This document shows positions 53,835-64,000 of a DNA stretch of 64,000 bases, one piece after another. The position numbers and the translations under genes were made by a program. The notes below the pieces were generated by a model, which saw only the letters and a list, made by a program, of their open reading frames with translations, was not told the DNA's origin and searched no databases. The number at the start of each line of letters is the position of its first letter. The stretch's first letter is position 1. Source of the DNA: Tritrichomonas musculus (lineage: Eukaryota; Parabasalia; Tritrichomonadida; Tritrichomonadidae); the NCBI GenBank assembly GCA_039105265.1, contig JAPFFF010000007.1, positions 5,704,001-5,768,000 of the forward strand, read 5' to 3'.

Positions 53835-55913
53835 ATGTTATACCGAAACGAAAGAGCTCATAACCTTCGCACTGAAACAGGAAACGTTCTTCATGCATTT
53901 GAAGAGATGAGAAACATGATTAATGTCAATGACGGTACACGTTCATTTTCATTCAGAACAGTTGACTGTCATGACCAACCTGCTCCGTTTACAGCTGGTC
54001 AATATTCGCAAATCAGTTTAACACATCCTGACCATTTCGTAAGTGATATTGATAAAGGTTTCTTAACATTTCACGTTAAATTAGATTTATCATTGAACAC
54101 AGATATGAGTAAATTAAACGCCATTGATGACCCCAACAACTTGTACAAGCTGTTTGTTGGTTTCAAATCTTCAAATCAGTTGTTTGACAGGTTAGAGATT
54201 CTTCATAATAATGTCAATGTCGGATACCAACAGAATGAATGCATTCGTGAAGGCTTCTTATATTCTTCAGTTAAACCAGAAGCCGAGAAGAAACGCCGTA
54301 GATTCGTTCATTCATTGTGGGAAAACATTAGCAACTATTCACAGACACATGCAGGAGCTTATGTTAATTTGAATTCATTTAAGAACACAGGAAGAAGCGA
54401 AGTCGAATTTGATTTGAATGTTCCTTTTGATGATTTGCTTGCTTTACAGGCATTTGATTTATTCCCTAACGGAATCATTGGTGATTTATCAATTCGTTTT
54501 CAAGTTAGTCCAGCTGGTCTTGTTTGGGCAGTATTAGACCCTTTCACAGTTGCAGAAGCGAAAGTATTTCTTGAAGATAATGATTCAATATCGATGGATG
54601 AACTCGATAGATTAAAGGAAATCAAAGCCCGTGGTCATCTTCGTCATCAATTCACACAAATCGGTAATCAAGCAGTGATTCCAGGTCCAGGAACTCCGTC
54701 ACCAGACCCATCACCAACACCAACACCTGTACCACCATCACCATCACCAACACCTGACCCATCACCAGAAGAAGAAGATAAACCAGAACCATCACCATCA
54801 CCTGAACCAACACCTGCACCAATCAAATATAAACTCACTTATAGAATTGGTGAGCAATATAACTTTGGAAGCGATGGTTCATATACTTATGATGATATTG
54901 CAACAGACCTTTCAATGTATTTCAGTTATACAGCAGAAGAGTTCGCAAAATTAGACCTCAAACCAACAGCAACTGATGAAGAAATTTGTTTAGCAAATCC
55001 AGATTACACAAAACCACCATTGACACACAACGATGGAAAGTATTATGTTTGGCAAATTGAGAAAACAGTTGCTAAATCAGCTCTCAGAGTTGTTAATGAA
55101 TATCATGATGCAAGAGCTCAATTATTGAAAGAAACTTATTCTGCTCAAACAGCAACATTAACAGTTAATCGAATGACCATCACAGCTTGTAAATCTAATA
55201 TGCAAGGCTTTGGAGTTTGTGAAGCTACAAGACAAGGAATTGAAGACATTTTAAGACAAGGTTTAATCATTCCTTCACAGAAAGTTGATTATCATGCTTT
55301 CCCAATAGCTCCAGCAGCTAACGGAATCAAGTCAACATTGAATATTCCATTAATCAATGCAACTAATTTATCAATTATGTTTCCAAAGCATCATAATGAT
55401 TTAACAGTCTTTGAAAATCCAGTTTATCAAAATTGTTTCTTAAATATCGGTGGCAAGAACTTTCCAGACGAAAACGTTTCAACTATTGGTGCACGATTCT
55501 TTGAAAATCAATTAACGGCTGGTGATTTAGACGCAATCACTCTTTCATGCACAAAGGAATTTGAAGACTCAATGACAATGCCAAAGAATGACGCGAACGG
55601 AAAGAGATACAAGAATACAATTAGTGATGCAACATCATTTGTATTCAACATTCAAACAGAACGAGCAAGTGCAGGATATTGTTATGACGGACTTGATGGA
55701 GGTTTTGGAAACGTTCAGATACAAGTCAATGGAATGCCTATCTATACAGGAGCTGATGATACATATTACAATGTTGTTGAGCCAGATGGAACCATCACCA
55801 GACCACCACCAACTCAATTATGGATAACTAGGGATACATATTTCAAACTTTCTTTGGAAGGATTGGAATATGTTGATGATGAAACACCAAAAGGAAGCCA
55901 AGCAAATGAATAA
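53835..55913 (+). CDS. Major capsid protein of F
   Basis: 692 residues. Differs from the D protein mainly by two added residues in the Pro-rich linker (SPTPTPVPPSPSPTPDPSP) and some changes in the last 40 residues (LWITRDTYFKLSLEGLEYVD). All conserved capsid blocks are present. Confidence 0.9.
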   Translation: MLYRNERAHNLRTETGNVLHAFEEMRNMINVNDGTRSFSFRTVDCHDQPAPFTAGQYSQISLTHPDHFVSDIDKGFLTFHVKLDLSLNTDMSKLNAIDDPNNLYKLFVGFKSSNQLFDRLEILHNNVNVGYQQNECIREGFLYSSVKPEAEKKRRRFVHSLWENISNYSQTHAGAYVNLNSFKNTGRSEVEFDLNVPFDDLLALQAFDLFPNGIIGDLSIRFQVSPAGLVWAVLDPFTVAEAKVFLEDNDSISMDELDRLKEIKARGHLRHQFTQIGNQAVIPGPGTPSPDPSPTPTPVPPSPSPTPDPSPEEEDKPEPSPSPEPTPAPIKYKLTYRIGEQYNFGSDGSYTYDDIATDLSMYFSYTAEEFAKLDLKPTATDEEICLANPDYTKPPLTHNDGKYYVWQIEKTVAKSALRVVNEYHDARAQLLKETYSAQTATLTVNRMTITACKSNMQGFGVCEATRQGIEDILRQGLIIPSQKVDYHAFPIAPAANGIKSTLNIPLINATNLSIMFPKHHNDLTVFENPVYQNCFLNIGGKNFPDENVSTIGARFFENQLTAGDLDAITLSCTKEFEDSMTMPKNDANGKRYKNTISDATSFVFNIQTERASAGYCYDGLDGGFGNVQIQVNGMPIYTGADDTYYNVVEPDGTITRPPPTQLWITRDTYFKLSLEGLEYVDDETPKGSQANE

Positions 55914-55971
55914 ATGAATTGATTTCATTAAATAATCGTCAATAAATAATATCTTTATTTTTGCGATTCAA

Positions 55972-57048
55972 ATGAATGAATCAATCAACTATCCTTTCAA
56001 ATCTAAATACAAGTACATCAAAGACACAAACATTAAAACTGAGCCCTATATTAAGGATTATCAATTGAAAACAGTAAAGAAACTATCAAAACCTGACTTC
56101 TCATTTGAGCCTCATTGTTGGGAAATGGATATAATGTTTGCATTAAACAAAGCTTATCTTGTTCTTATCAATGTAAACACCAAATACTTAATTGTTGAAC
56201 CAATTGATTACAAATCTGTGTTTTATGTAATCAAAGTAATTGATAAACTAGTCAATAAAAGGAATATCAGAATTGAAACAATTAAATGTGATGGTGAAAA
56301 GGCTTTTATATCAAATACATTCAAAGACTATTGCAACGGTGAAGAGCTATATCAAACAAACAAACCGTCAATTAAAGTCAAAGCACCAAACAAAATAAAG
56401 TTAATCATTGATGATTCACCTTTCACGAATGCGCATAAATGTGTTGATGCAGTAATCAGAACATTAAGAAATGCTTTTGGTCAATCACAACAACGAATGA
56501 CAAACAATGTATTGATGCAACAAACGGTTGAATGGTACAATAACACTCCTCATTCATCTCTTCGTTTATTGAATCCTTTATACACATCATTTGACGAAGA
56601 AACTGATGAATACCTTGACAAACGACAATCAAAATACATTTATCTAACACCTCAACAGATGCAAGATGACCGCGACCTTGAATGGCAATACATTAGAGCC
56701 AAATCAATGCAATTGAAAGAGATTCAACAAAAACAACGATTTAAAGGTCTTCTGTCATACAAGCCCAAAAATATAATACTCATTCACACCGATTACGGAA
56801 AAACAGAAAAGAAACATGAAAAGCGAAGAAGAGTATTTAATGAACTTGCTGAATTCATTTGTTATGAGTCTGGAAACGTTAAATGTAAACCATTAAATCC
56901 TTTACGTCAAACTAACAAAACACTGAAGAACAAAACAATAATAACTGTACCAATCATGTACACAAAATATGTTTGTTCATCAATAGATGCTTTGAATGAT
57001 GATTATAAAATATTCTTTTTGACTTATAAAACGCAAAATGAAAGCTAA
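55972..57048 (+). CDS. Maverick integrase, D/F type (F)
   Basis: 358 residues with CWEMDIMFALN, IKCDGEKAF and CVDAVIRTLRNAFG. Most differences from D fall in a short stretch after the second Asp (TFKDYCNGEELYQTNKPSIK). Spacer to the capsid gene is 58 bp and lacks the HNH insert of D. Confidence 0.87.
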   Translation: MNESINYPFKSKYKYIKDTNIKTEPYIKDYQLKTVKKLSKPDFSFEPHCWEMDIMFALNKAYLVLINVNTKYLIVEPIDYKSVFYVIKVIDKLVNKRNIRIETIKCDGEKAFISNTFKDYCNGEELYQTNKPSIKVKAPNKIKLIIDDSPFTNAHKCVDAVIRTLRNAFGQSQQRMTNNVLMQQTVEWYNNTPHSSLRLLNPLYTSFDEETDEYLDKRQSKYIYLTPQQMQDDRDLEWQYIRAKSMQLKEIQQKQRFKGLLSYKPKNIILIHTDYGKTEKKHEKRRRVFNELAEFICYESGNVKCKPLNPLRQTNKTLKNKTIITVPIMYTKYVCSSIDALNDDYKIFFLTYKTQNES

Positions 57049-57388
57049 ACAACCAATCACAAAACGATACTATCACACACAAACAAAAGATTTTAATCTT
57101 CCTGATGATTTCGTTTATAGTCGCAACAAGAAGTACATTGTTGTTCAGTATTGTGGGGCTGTTGTCAATCAACATATTGTCGGTGATTTGATGGTTCATT
57201 CAGATATCGTTGAATTCATGCCTTTCTGCGACCATTTCATTATGCTTGCTAACAGACGACAAACGAAATATCGTAAATATGAATGTCTGAACAACACAAA
57301 AAAAGAGTATCATTTATGGTTCACAGACATGAAAGGAAACGTTATTGAACCTGAATCATTTATATTCAGTTGTCTTTTGATTTATTAA
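57038..57388 (+). CDS. Beta-rich small protein, 116 aa (F)
   Basis: MKAKQPITKRYYHTQTKDFN start, without the ten-residue palindrome-coded stretch of D; otherwise the same sequence. Overlaps the integrase end by 11 bases. Confidence 0.7.
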   Translation: MKAKQPITKRYYHTQTKDFNLPDDFVYSRNKKYIVVQYCGAVVNQHIVGDLMVHSDIVEFMPFCDHFIMLANRRQTKYRKYECLNNTKKEYHLWFTDMKGNVIEPESFIFSCLLIY

Positions 57389-57400
57389 TGACTATTCAAA

Positions 57401-58513
57401 ATGGATTCTCATGTATTTTATTTAAATCCGAATCAATTGGCTGATATGAGTAATTATAAAATTAATGGTGTAGCACCGATTGCATTTGCTATGATTACGA
57501 CTACTGAATCAAGGTCAATTTATATTTTTCCATCAACTTTTACATTTCCGAGGCAAGTTCAAAGTATTTATAAAGGTACAACATTAACGACTAGACCTGC
57601 ATGGATGTTATATTTAATTGGTGATGGAATTTATAGTCCGTCATACATATTTATACGAAAGATACTACCAGGATTTCAAGAACCTGTATTTGTATTATTA
57701 AATGATAACACACCTAAAGATATAACAAATTATTATGTAGAATATGATGGTGAAGCTTATTTTAATAGAGTAAATTTCGCTTTTACTTATGAGGTATTCA
57801 TGAATGCATTTAATAATATAATTACTGCAGCTGATACAGGTTATAATCCTAATGCAAATAAAACATATATATCATTCACCGTTTATGATAATCCAAACTT
57901 AATACCGATAATTGATTTCTATGATAACACAGAACCAGGTTCTGACACCAATGATATTAGAATACAAACAATGAACGATTTAAATCAAAATACGAATTAT
58001 AAACCGAAGAAACCTGCACATTTAGGTTTTCGAAATGATACTATATTCACTGAATATCCTATATTCAAACCAAATATAAAACCCGATAACGAAACAACAG
58101 CAAATGAAACAACAGAAAATATTAAATCATTAACTCCCAATCCACCAAGAAAGCATAAATCAAAAGAAAATGATAACAAAGTTCATTTTTCAGCATCAGC
58201 CATAAGTACAAAACCAAATTATCCAACAAGCTATGAACCTATGGAAATTGAAGACGATTGGCATGTAAGAAATCAAAATCAATCACAAGGCTTTTATTTT
58301 GAAACACCAAATCCTAATAAGACATCAAATTATTCTGAACGACAACAAAACATAAATAATGATACTTTTGAAGACTTGTCAACTTCACTTGATAATCAGC
58401 AAGACCAGAAGCAACAACCACAATCAACAAAACGTTATAGTTTTAGAATCGTTTCAGACCCAAATGACAAAAATAATAATAATAACAATAATGGAGGTTT
58501 TGATTTAAATTAA
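57401..58513 (+). CDS. Unknown protein, 370 aa (F)
   Basis: Near-identical to D 27154; differs in the ETTANETTEN repeat and in the number of Asn residues before GGFDLN, typical of slippage in AAT repeats. Its stop abuts the end of the convergent 764-residue gene. Confidence 0.65.
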   Translation: MDSHVFYLNPNQLADMSNYKINGVAPIAFAMITTTESRSIYIFPSTFTFPRQVQSIYKGTTLTTRPAWMLYLIGDGIYSPSYIFIRKILPGFQEPVFVLLNDNTPKDITNYYVEYDGEAYFNRVNFAFTYEVFMNAFNNIITAADTGYNPNANKTYISFTVYDNPNLIPIIDFYDNTEPGSDTNDIRIQTMNDLNQNTNYKPKKPAHLGFRNDTIFTEYPIFKPNIKPDNETTANETTENIKSLTPNPPRKHKSKENDNKVHFSASAISTKPNYPTSYEPMEIEDDWHVRNQNQSQGFYFETPNPNKTSNYSERQQNINNDTFEDLSTSLDNQQDQKQQPQSTKRYSFRIVSDPNDKNNNNNNNGGFDLN

Positions 58514-60808
58514 TTATTCATTATTCATTCTTTGATGTAATGGTTTAAGATTAACAGCAAAATTATCATATTTATTTTTGTTCTGCAATTTACTTTCTTT
58601 GAGTTGTGCTTTGAATGCTGTGTATCCACAATTTGGATATATATCTCTTTCTATTGCTGCAGTGATTCGTTTAATGAAATTATCTTTAACGTTCTTAATA
58701 TCTTCTGGCGATGCTTCTTTAATTCCTTCTGCATTTCGTTTCAACCTGTTATATCCTTCTTGCTTACTTACATCAACATTGAAACCAACACCAAAGACAA
58801 CATAATCAATGTAATGCATTAATTCAGTAAATTGTTTACCCCAATTACTTGGTTCAGCCTTTAATTCTCCTGATGTGATATCAATAGCTTTATCAATAAT
58901 CTTCTCAACATATGATTGAACATTCTTTCCTAATACTGAAACATATTCTTTATTGTTCTGTTGTTTCCAATATATCCATTGTTCATATGTTAATATCTTT
59001 CCATTGAACTTATTGTCTTGAATTAGTTCTTTGAAAGGAGCATCAAAGAGATAAGCAAATAACATATTTGATACAGCAAGGTAATTGATGAGTTTCTTCA
59101 AAGGAGATAATACAAAGAATTGTTCGTCATTCCAATACACTTTCCAGACTTTAGAAAAGATTGATGACCAATAAGAACTTGGTGTAATACGTTTGCTGAC
59201 TCTTGCTTTTCCCAGACCCATAGGACCGTAATAATTTTCTAGCTCTTGCATTTCTTTTCCCTTTGTTAATTTGTATTGACCAGCATCCCAATCAATTTTC
59301 TTGATATCTTTATCAAATAATGATTGAATCCATTTATTGAACGGCATTTCTTTTCTTTCTTGTTTTGTTTTAATAACAGATTTCCAAACTTTCTTGTAAG
59401 GAGAAGCAAATACAAGCTTGTATCCGTTAATGATTGAAGGATTACCGTTCCTATCAATTAAAACAACATCATCAACTTTATCACCGTTCAAGTCTGTTAT
59501 TGAGTTTCCTAACGGGTCTTTGGCATTTTCTGGTAATAAACGATATCTTGGTTTACCGTCTTTATCAACTGAATTCTTACAGTATTCAATAGCTGTATCA
59601 CGACAAGCTGCATTCGGAATGTATTTGATTCTGAAGTTTCCGTTAATAATCATATCAATAAATTTATCTCTGTAATAGGATATATTACCACCAACCCGAG
59701 GTATTTCAAGCTTGTCAAATGAATCCTTTAATGTTGAGTTAACAAGAGGCATATCTTTTTTATCACGACGTCCGCGAGTATTCTTTGAGGGTTGCTTTGC
59801 ATTTCTTATTAATTCATCAAGTATTTCATCATCTGCTTTGTTATCTTCTGCATATCCTTTGTATTTCCTTGCAAAAGGTGATTTAATTTCTTGTGCTTCT
59901 TCTTCATCATCATCATATTTGTATGGTTGTTTTGCAGGTGTTTTTGTATATCTGTATGCTTCGGTTGCTGCTTCATCATCATCATGCCAATCATCTAATT
60001 CATCATCATATAATGATTGAAGAGGTCCGTTATTATTGTTGTTGTCGTCTGCCATTTTATTAGTTGAAAAATTATTTTTATTGTGTTCCTTTGATGGTTC
60101 AATAAAAGAATCAGATAAATCATCGTTTTTCAATATTAATGACTCAGAATCTGATTCGCTTAATGTTATATTAAGTAATGAATCTTCACTGTCTTTAGGC
60201 AATTGTATTGTCGAGTCATTTTCATCAGAATCACTCGGAGTTATGCGTTTTCTTCTTGGTGTTCTTCGTTTATTAGTATCAAGTGTTGGTTCATGTATGC
60301 TTGTTCTCTTTCTTCTTCCTTTGGTGGTTTGTGGTGTTTGACTCTTTCTCGGTGGTTTGATGGGTGATGAACGAAAACCATCAGAACTATAATTCAAATC
60401 ATCATTGACAACAATATTGAAGTAATTGATAATTGTATCAAGACTTTTTTTATCTGTTGTGTACTCTTTTAAACTAAGGAATCGATTGCCTTTACTTTTA
60501 ATACCTGCATTGATTTTGTTCATCAATGAAACAAATCGACGAAACTTGACTTTCATTTCACGAATCTTTCCCACACTTCTTCCTGTATATTCATTGTTTT
60601 GTATTTGATACAACAAATTAATTAAATCATTGGGGTGTTCTAGTTTGTATGTACTGAGAAACGTGTTCTTAAAATAATCTATCGGGTCCTCTAGTTCTTC
60701 ATCATCATCAGGTTTAGATACCTCACTATCAAATATAGTTTCATCATCAATATTACTTAAATCTAATTCAAAGCTATCAGATGAATTATTTTTATCTTGT
60801 TTTGACAT
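58514..60808 (-). CDS. Unknown large protein, 764 aa (F)
   Basis: N-terminal half disordered: acidic DDETIFDSEVSKPDDDEELE, a small folded region (RFVSLMNKINAGIKSKGNRF), a basic patch KRRTPRRKRI, Asp/Ser runs and an Asn run. C-terminal ~410 residues equal the D protein at 25915, including ITDLNGDKVDDVVLIDRNG. The basic and acidic segments would suit a DNA-associated core or terminal protein; no family recognised. In an element without a visible polymerase this is the leading unknown. Confidence 0.65.
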   Translation of the reverse strand: MSKQDKNNSSDSFELDLSNIDDETIFDSEVSKPDDDEELEDPIDYFKNTFLSTYKLEHPNDLINLLYQIQNNEYTGRSVGKIREMKVKFRRFVSLMNKINAGIKSKGNRFLSLKEYTTDKKSLDTIINYFNIVVNDDLNYSSDGFRSSPIKPPRKSQTPQTTKGRRKRTSIHEPTLDTNKRRTPRRKRITPSDSDENDSTIQLPKDSEDSLLNITLSESDSESLILKNDDLSDSFIEPSKEHNKNNFSTNKMADDNNNNNGPLQSLYDDELDDWHDDDEAATEAYRYTKTPAKQPYKYDDDEEEAQEIKSPFARKYKGYAEDNKADDEILDELIRNAKQPSKNTRGRRDKKDMPLVNSTLKDSFDKLEIPRVGGNISYYRDKFIDMIINGNFRIKYIPNAACRDTAIEYCKNSVDKDGKPRYRLLPENAKDPLGNSITDLNGDKVDDVVLIDRNGNPSIINGYKLVFASPYKKVWKSVIKTKQERKEMPFNKWIQSLFDKDIKKIDWDAGQYKLTKGKEMQELENYYGPMGLGKARVSKRITPSSYWSSIFSKVWKVYWNDEQFFVLSPLKKLINYLAVSNMLFAYLFDAPFKELIQDNKFNGKILTYEQWIYWKQQNNKEYVSVLGKNVQSYVEKIIDKAIDITSGELKAEPSNWGKQFTELMHYIDYVVFGVGFNVDVSKQEGYNRLKRNAEGIKEASPEDIKNVKDNFIKRITAAIERDIYPNCGYTAFKAQLKESKLQNKNKYDNFAVNLKPLHQRMNNE

Positions 60809-60830
60809 TGTTTAGTTTCTAATAAATTGA

Positions 60831-63800
60831 ATGTTTACGATTGAGCAGAGCGGACACATAACAAAAACAAATACTATTGACGGATTGATTAACGAATACA
60901 TTAAAAGATATGTCGATAATTATGTTATCAAAGGCGATTCATCGAACGGAAACGTAGGGATTTCAAACGGAAATGGAATCACTGAGGAACAATTGAATGA
61001 AGCTGTTAACGGATTGCGTGATTATGTTATCAACAATTATGCTTTATCAACTGATATACCTGAACCTGTTGATTTAACGAATTATGCACTGAAGAGTGAA
61101 ATACCAGAAGTACTCAAAAATAGTGAGTTGCAATTGAACATAAAAGAACTATTACCCGACGAAATGTTTCAGAAATTGATGGCTGAAGATGATAAACCAT
61201 TATCAGCTAAAGCATCAATGTGTTTAACAAGTATAGCAGCTAATGAAGGTTTTCAATCAGCTTTGGATGTTTGTGCCGAACGATATGTTCCAAAAGATGA
61301 TTTGAAGAATTACATCACGAGAGATAATTTGACTGTATCAACTGAATACTCAATTGAAACTAAGACATATATGTTTCCTAATATAGGTCCAGTACCAGAA
61401 GAATATGAAGAAAACGGAATGGATACATCTCACGTTTTACCGTTCAAAGAAGGAACACATTTGGTTGGTTATAAATTAGACAATAGTAGTAATATATTCC
61501 ATTTTGATATCAGATTCAAGACAAATGAATTATATACTGATGATGAATATAACGTTAAACAACATGAAGCTGAAGGATTTGAAAGTGAAGGTGAGTATTT
61601 TGAATTAGTGTGGGATGAAGTTAGTGGAGCAATTTATGATAGATATCAATACCTTCCAATAACAATAACATTAGCAGAAACAGAAGAAAGATTAGCATTG
61701 AAGAGTGATATACCTGAACCAATTGATTTGACACCGTATTATACTAGTGCACAAGCTGATGAGAAGTTCGTCGATGAGGATGAATTGGCTTATGAATTGG
61801 ATAAGTATGAAACGAAAACAGTTGCAGAAGGAAAATATGCTTTGAAAAGTGAAATCCCAGAAATTATTGAGGGTCAAACAACAATTCAATTCGAAATCGT
61901 CAATAATACAATTCCTGATTTGGATTACAACACATATCATGAACTGATTGAGCAATACGGGTTGGATATTGTTTCATCAAACAGTTTTTATACGGGTCAT
62001 TATGTTCATGTAGACTATTCGTACAATGACGATGATGACGAACAACCCTCTCAGATAATGCGTATCGAAGGAAGTGATTCAAGTATTTGGTTTTTGTATG
62101 ACAGCCATGAATTAATCAATCCAGGAACTGGCGATACACCAGAAGTTTTATCGTGTTCAATTACCAAAACTATCGAACCAACAGACAGAAACGCTTATTC
62201 AGCTAGATATGTGTCGAATACTTATGCATTGAAGACGGATATACCAGAACCAGTTGACTTGACACCGTATTATACTAGTGCACAAGCTGATGAGAAGTTT
62301 GTTGATGAAGATGAATTAGCTTATGAATTAGATAAGTATGCATTGAAAACAGATATACCAACAATTCCAACTGATTTGGTTAATGAATCTGCATTGAATA
62401 CTGCATTATACGGAACTGAATTGAATATTGAATATCCGAATCCCGTTCGTGATTATATATTTGTAAAACCATACTTACCAGAAACCGATATACATGTGAT
62501 ATTTGATGTTAATTGGGGTTCTAACAAGGATTACATTAACAATATTCAGCATTTTGATTTGATATTCAAGCCTTATGAAAAATATATGAGAGGATATAGA
62601 ATGATGTTAGATAATGGATTATCTATTGTATGGTATGACCGTGGTGAATTTATGTTGTGTAATTCAAGTGGCAATACTCAATGGTTAATCAACGTCATTA
62701 AAGCACAAATCGAATCACCATTTATTAAAACTGCAAATGTTGTTGATGAAAATCCAGAACAAATCACAATTCAATGTACACAGAATGAAAGTGGTTGTGT
62801 AGTTCCTGATGATGATATAAGAAGAGTATTCACAACCAAAAATATTATCGTCAAATTCAAACGAAATGCTGATGATGCATCATATGAAGAAGTTGAATAC
62901 GAATACAGTTTATATAAAAGTTTGAATATGATTTACAAATCAACAAGCAATGAATTAATAAATATTAATTATAATACCCATATTGTTTCATTGAGAGCTG
63001 AGGATGATACACTAACCAATATTTATGATGCATCTATCACATTAATCAGCATCCGACCTGTGAATGATGATATGATTACTTCGGTGAAATATGTGAATGA
63101 TAACTTTGCTCTGAAGTCAAACGTCATAACAGAAGAACAACTAATAAAAAAATGTGCTATTGATTGCGGACCGATTACAGAGGGCGGTGAAATATCAATT
63201 CATTATCTAAAACTTGAAGATAATGTAATTAAACTGGAATACATAGTAGGTGATTATGCGCTATGTTTGGAAATAAGAATATTATTCTATGATACAACTG
63301 GAAATCCTCATAACATTGTTCTTGTATTACATCAAAGAACTGTGTATTTCGACAATTTCAAATTCCCATTCTATTATGAAGACACTGTTGATATAACATC
63401 AGGAAGACCCCTGACATATAATTTCCCAATAGGCGGATATTCTTGGACAACTACTCAGGAATTATTAGATGCTAAACAAATATATTCAAGATGCATCATG
63501 TCCCGAGGTTATTTAGCAAAATATAAGGCTGCTATTTACGGTGCACAATCAAACACAACAATCACACATTACTCGCCGATTGAATCATCAATGAACTCTG
63601 TTAGTGATTTCGTTGTTGGTTCTCCTGTGTATATGACAGGTAAGGTTTACAAACATGTTGGTGATGAATGGAAACCATCAACAGCAGATGATACAACTGA
63701 TTGTATTTGTAGTGTCAAAACATCAGGAACATGGAAGGAGTATGTCGGTATATGTGTGAGAATCGATGACAAAAATAAATGTATCACATTTAGTTCACAT

Positions 63801-63992
63801 GGTGATTATATGGTTCGCGTTAATGATTCATCATGTTATTCAATCGGTGATGAAGTGTTTATCGATAATGAAGACAATAAGCTGAAAGTTCTTTCAGGAG
63901 AGACAGCGATAACATCAAAAATAAAACGTATGACTGTTGGAATCATTACAAGTATCATTGATGAAAGAACATTAGCTGTATTCAAAGAGTAA
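60831..63992 (+). CDS. Large fibre-like protein, 1053 aa (F)
   Basis: N-terminal MFTIEQSGHITKTNTIDGLI, then many repeats of the pattern YALK(S/T)(D/E)IPEPVDL, with YYTSAQADEKFVDEDELAYE occurring twice exactly. Middle domains share LYGTELNIEYP and QITIQCTQNESGCV with the E fibre, as does the end (TADDTTDCICSVKTSGTWKE, HGDYMVRVNDSSCYSIGD). The C-terminal domain resembles phage capsid/fibre decoration folds only in outline. Likely a trimeric attachment fibre. Confidence 0.72.
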   Translation: MFTIEQSGHITKTNTIDGLINEYIKRYVDNYVIKGDSSNGNVGISNGNGITEEQLNEAVNGLRDYVINNYALSTDIPEPVDLTNYALKSEIPEVLKNSELQLNIKELLPDEMFQKLMAEDDKPLSAKASMCLTSIAANEGFQSALDVCAERYVPKDDLKNYITRDNLTVSTEYSIETKTYMFPNIGPVPEEYEENGMDTSHVLPFKEGTHLVGYKLDNSSNIFHFDIRFKTNELYTDDEYNVKQHEAEGFESEGEYFELVWDEVSGAIYDRYQYLPITITLAETEERLALKSDIPEPIDLTPYYTSAQADEKFVDEDELAYELDKYETKTVAEGKYALKSEIPEIIEGQTTIQFEIVNNTIPDLDYNTYHELIEQYGLDIVSSNSFYTGHYVHVDYSYNDDDDEQPSQIMRIEGSDSSIWFLYDSHELINPGTGDTPEVLSCSITKTIEPTDRNAYSARYVSNTYALKTDIPEPVDLTPYYTSAQADEKFVDEDELAYELDKYALKTDIPTIPTDLVNESALNTALYGTELNIEYPNPVRDYIFVKPYLPETDIHVIFDVNWGSNKDYINNIQHFDLIFKPYEKYMRGYRMMLDNGLSIVWYDRGEFMLCNSSGNTQWLINVIKAQIESPFIKTANVVDENPEQITIQCTQNESGCVVPDDDIRRVFTTKNIIVKFKRNADDASYEEVEYEYSLYKSLNMIYKSTSNELININYNTHIVSLRAEDDTLTNIYDASITLISIRPVNDDMITSVKYVNDNFALKSNVITEEQLIKKCAIDCGPITEGGEISIHYLKLEDNVIKLEYIVGDYALCLEIRILFYDTTGNPHNIVLVLHQRTVYFDNFKFPFYYEDTVDITSGRPLTYNFPIGGYSWTTTQELLDAKQIYSRCIMSRGYLAKYKAAIYGAQSNTTITHYSPIESSMNSVSDFVVGSPVYMTGKVYKHVGDEWKPSTADDTTDCICSVKTSGTWKEYVGICVRIDDKNKCITFSSHGDYMVRVNDSSCYSIGDEVFIDNEDNKLKVLSGETAITSKIKRMTVGIITSIIDERTLAVFKE

Positions 63993-64000
63993 ATCAAATC

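Larger units (their letters stand above)
52160..64000. mobile_element. Maverick F (continues past the window)
   Basis: Starts AGTAGTGATAGTGGACCGGC, as D does, inside the E fibre gene. Gene order from the left end equals that of D read from its right end: TIR gene, 75, 77, 158, 84, capsid, integrase, small beta-rich, 370; then a 764-residue gene and a fibre gene that D lacks. No HNH gene. Visible genes are all open, so this part looks whole. Near-identity to D implies recent spread. Confidence 0.85.

Noticed and set aside
48760-63992. Bacterial or phage contamination
   Set aside because: The fibre-like repeats look phage-like, but these genes sit between Maverick termini with eukaryotic-type capsid and integrase genes in the same base composition.
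1-64000. Spliceosomal introns, tRNA and rRNA genes
   Set aside because: No tRNA-like cloverleaf with T-loop consensus, no rRNA blocks and no trichomonad intron boundary pattern were noticed; genes read through without gaps.

Overview
The window is AT-rich eukaryotic DNA made almost entirely of Maverick/Polinton elements. Their genes are capsid proteins, FtsK/HerA-type packaging ATPases, retroviral-like integrases, an adenain-like protease and protein-primed family B DNA polymerases. Intron-less genes on both strands, AT-rich spacers, some TCAYTWY initiator-like motifs close to start codons and the sheer density of Mavericks point to Trichomonas vaginalis or a close parabasalid. That is inference from family knowledge, not a database match. 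I see no convincing host gene, rRNA or tRNA.

I name the elements by position. A = 1-4336 (right end only; its terminus reads AGTAGTGAT on the minus strand). B1 = 4337-13334. C' = 13335-13723 (a short right end). B2 = 13724-15953 (a right end). C = 15954-42626, interrupted by D = 22160-34136. X = 43025-44137 (a left end). E = 44138-52159. F = 52160 to the window end. Nearly every junction has a terminus beginning AGTAGT (or ending ACTACT) lying inside a gene of the neighbouring element. The left half therefore reads as a nest five deep: A in B1, B1 in the polymerase of C', C' in the protease of B2, B2 in C. Separately, D sits in a gene of C. On the right, F sits in the fibre gene of E, and E sits in the fibre gene of X. 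D is the cleanest element: 11,977 bp, 444-bp terminal inverted repeats that look identical, and a 6-bp target duplication (CTCGTC).

Two gene sets occur. The A/C/D/F set has a 685-692-residue major capsid protein, usually with a Pro-rich linker, an ATPase, an integrase with an overlapping small beta-rich protein, an 84-residue amphipathic peptide and several small coiled-coil proteins. The B set has an unrelated-looking capsid protein, ATPase, integrase, candidate penton and an Ulp1/adenain-type protease. C and E carry very different polymerases. D carries none, although it has both ends, an integrase, an ATPase and capsid genes. E, F and X carry fibre-like proteins with YALKS(D/E)IP and NG-LTVNG repeats resembling phage tail fibres.

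All of these are treated as fossils. D looks nearly whole (about one break). The visible part of F looks whole. E shows about one break besides the insertion. The others are pieces cut by insertions or by the window edge. D and F look young (identical TIRs in D, near-identical shared genes); C, X and B2 are older by nesting order.
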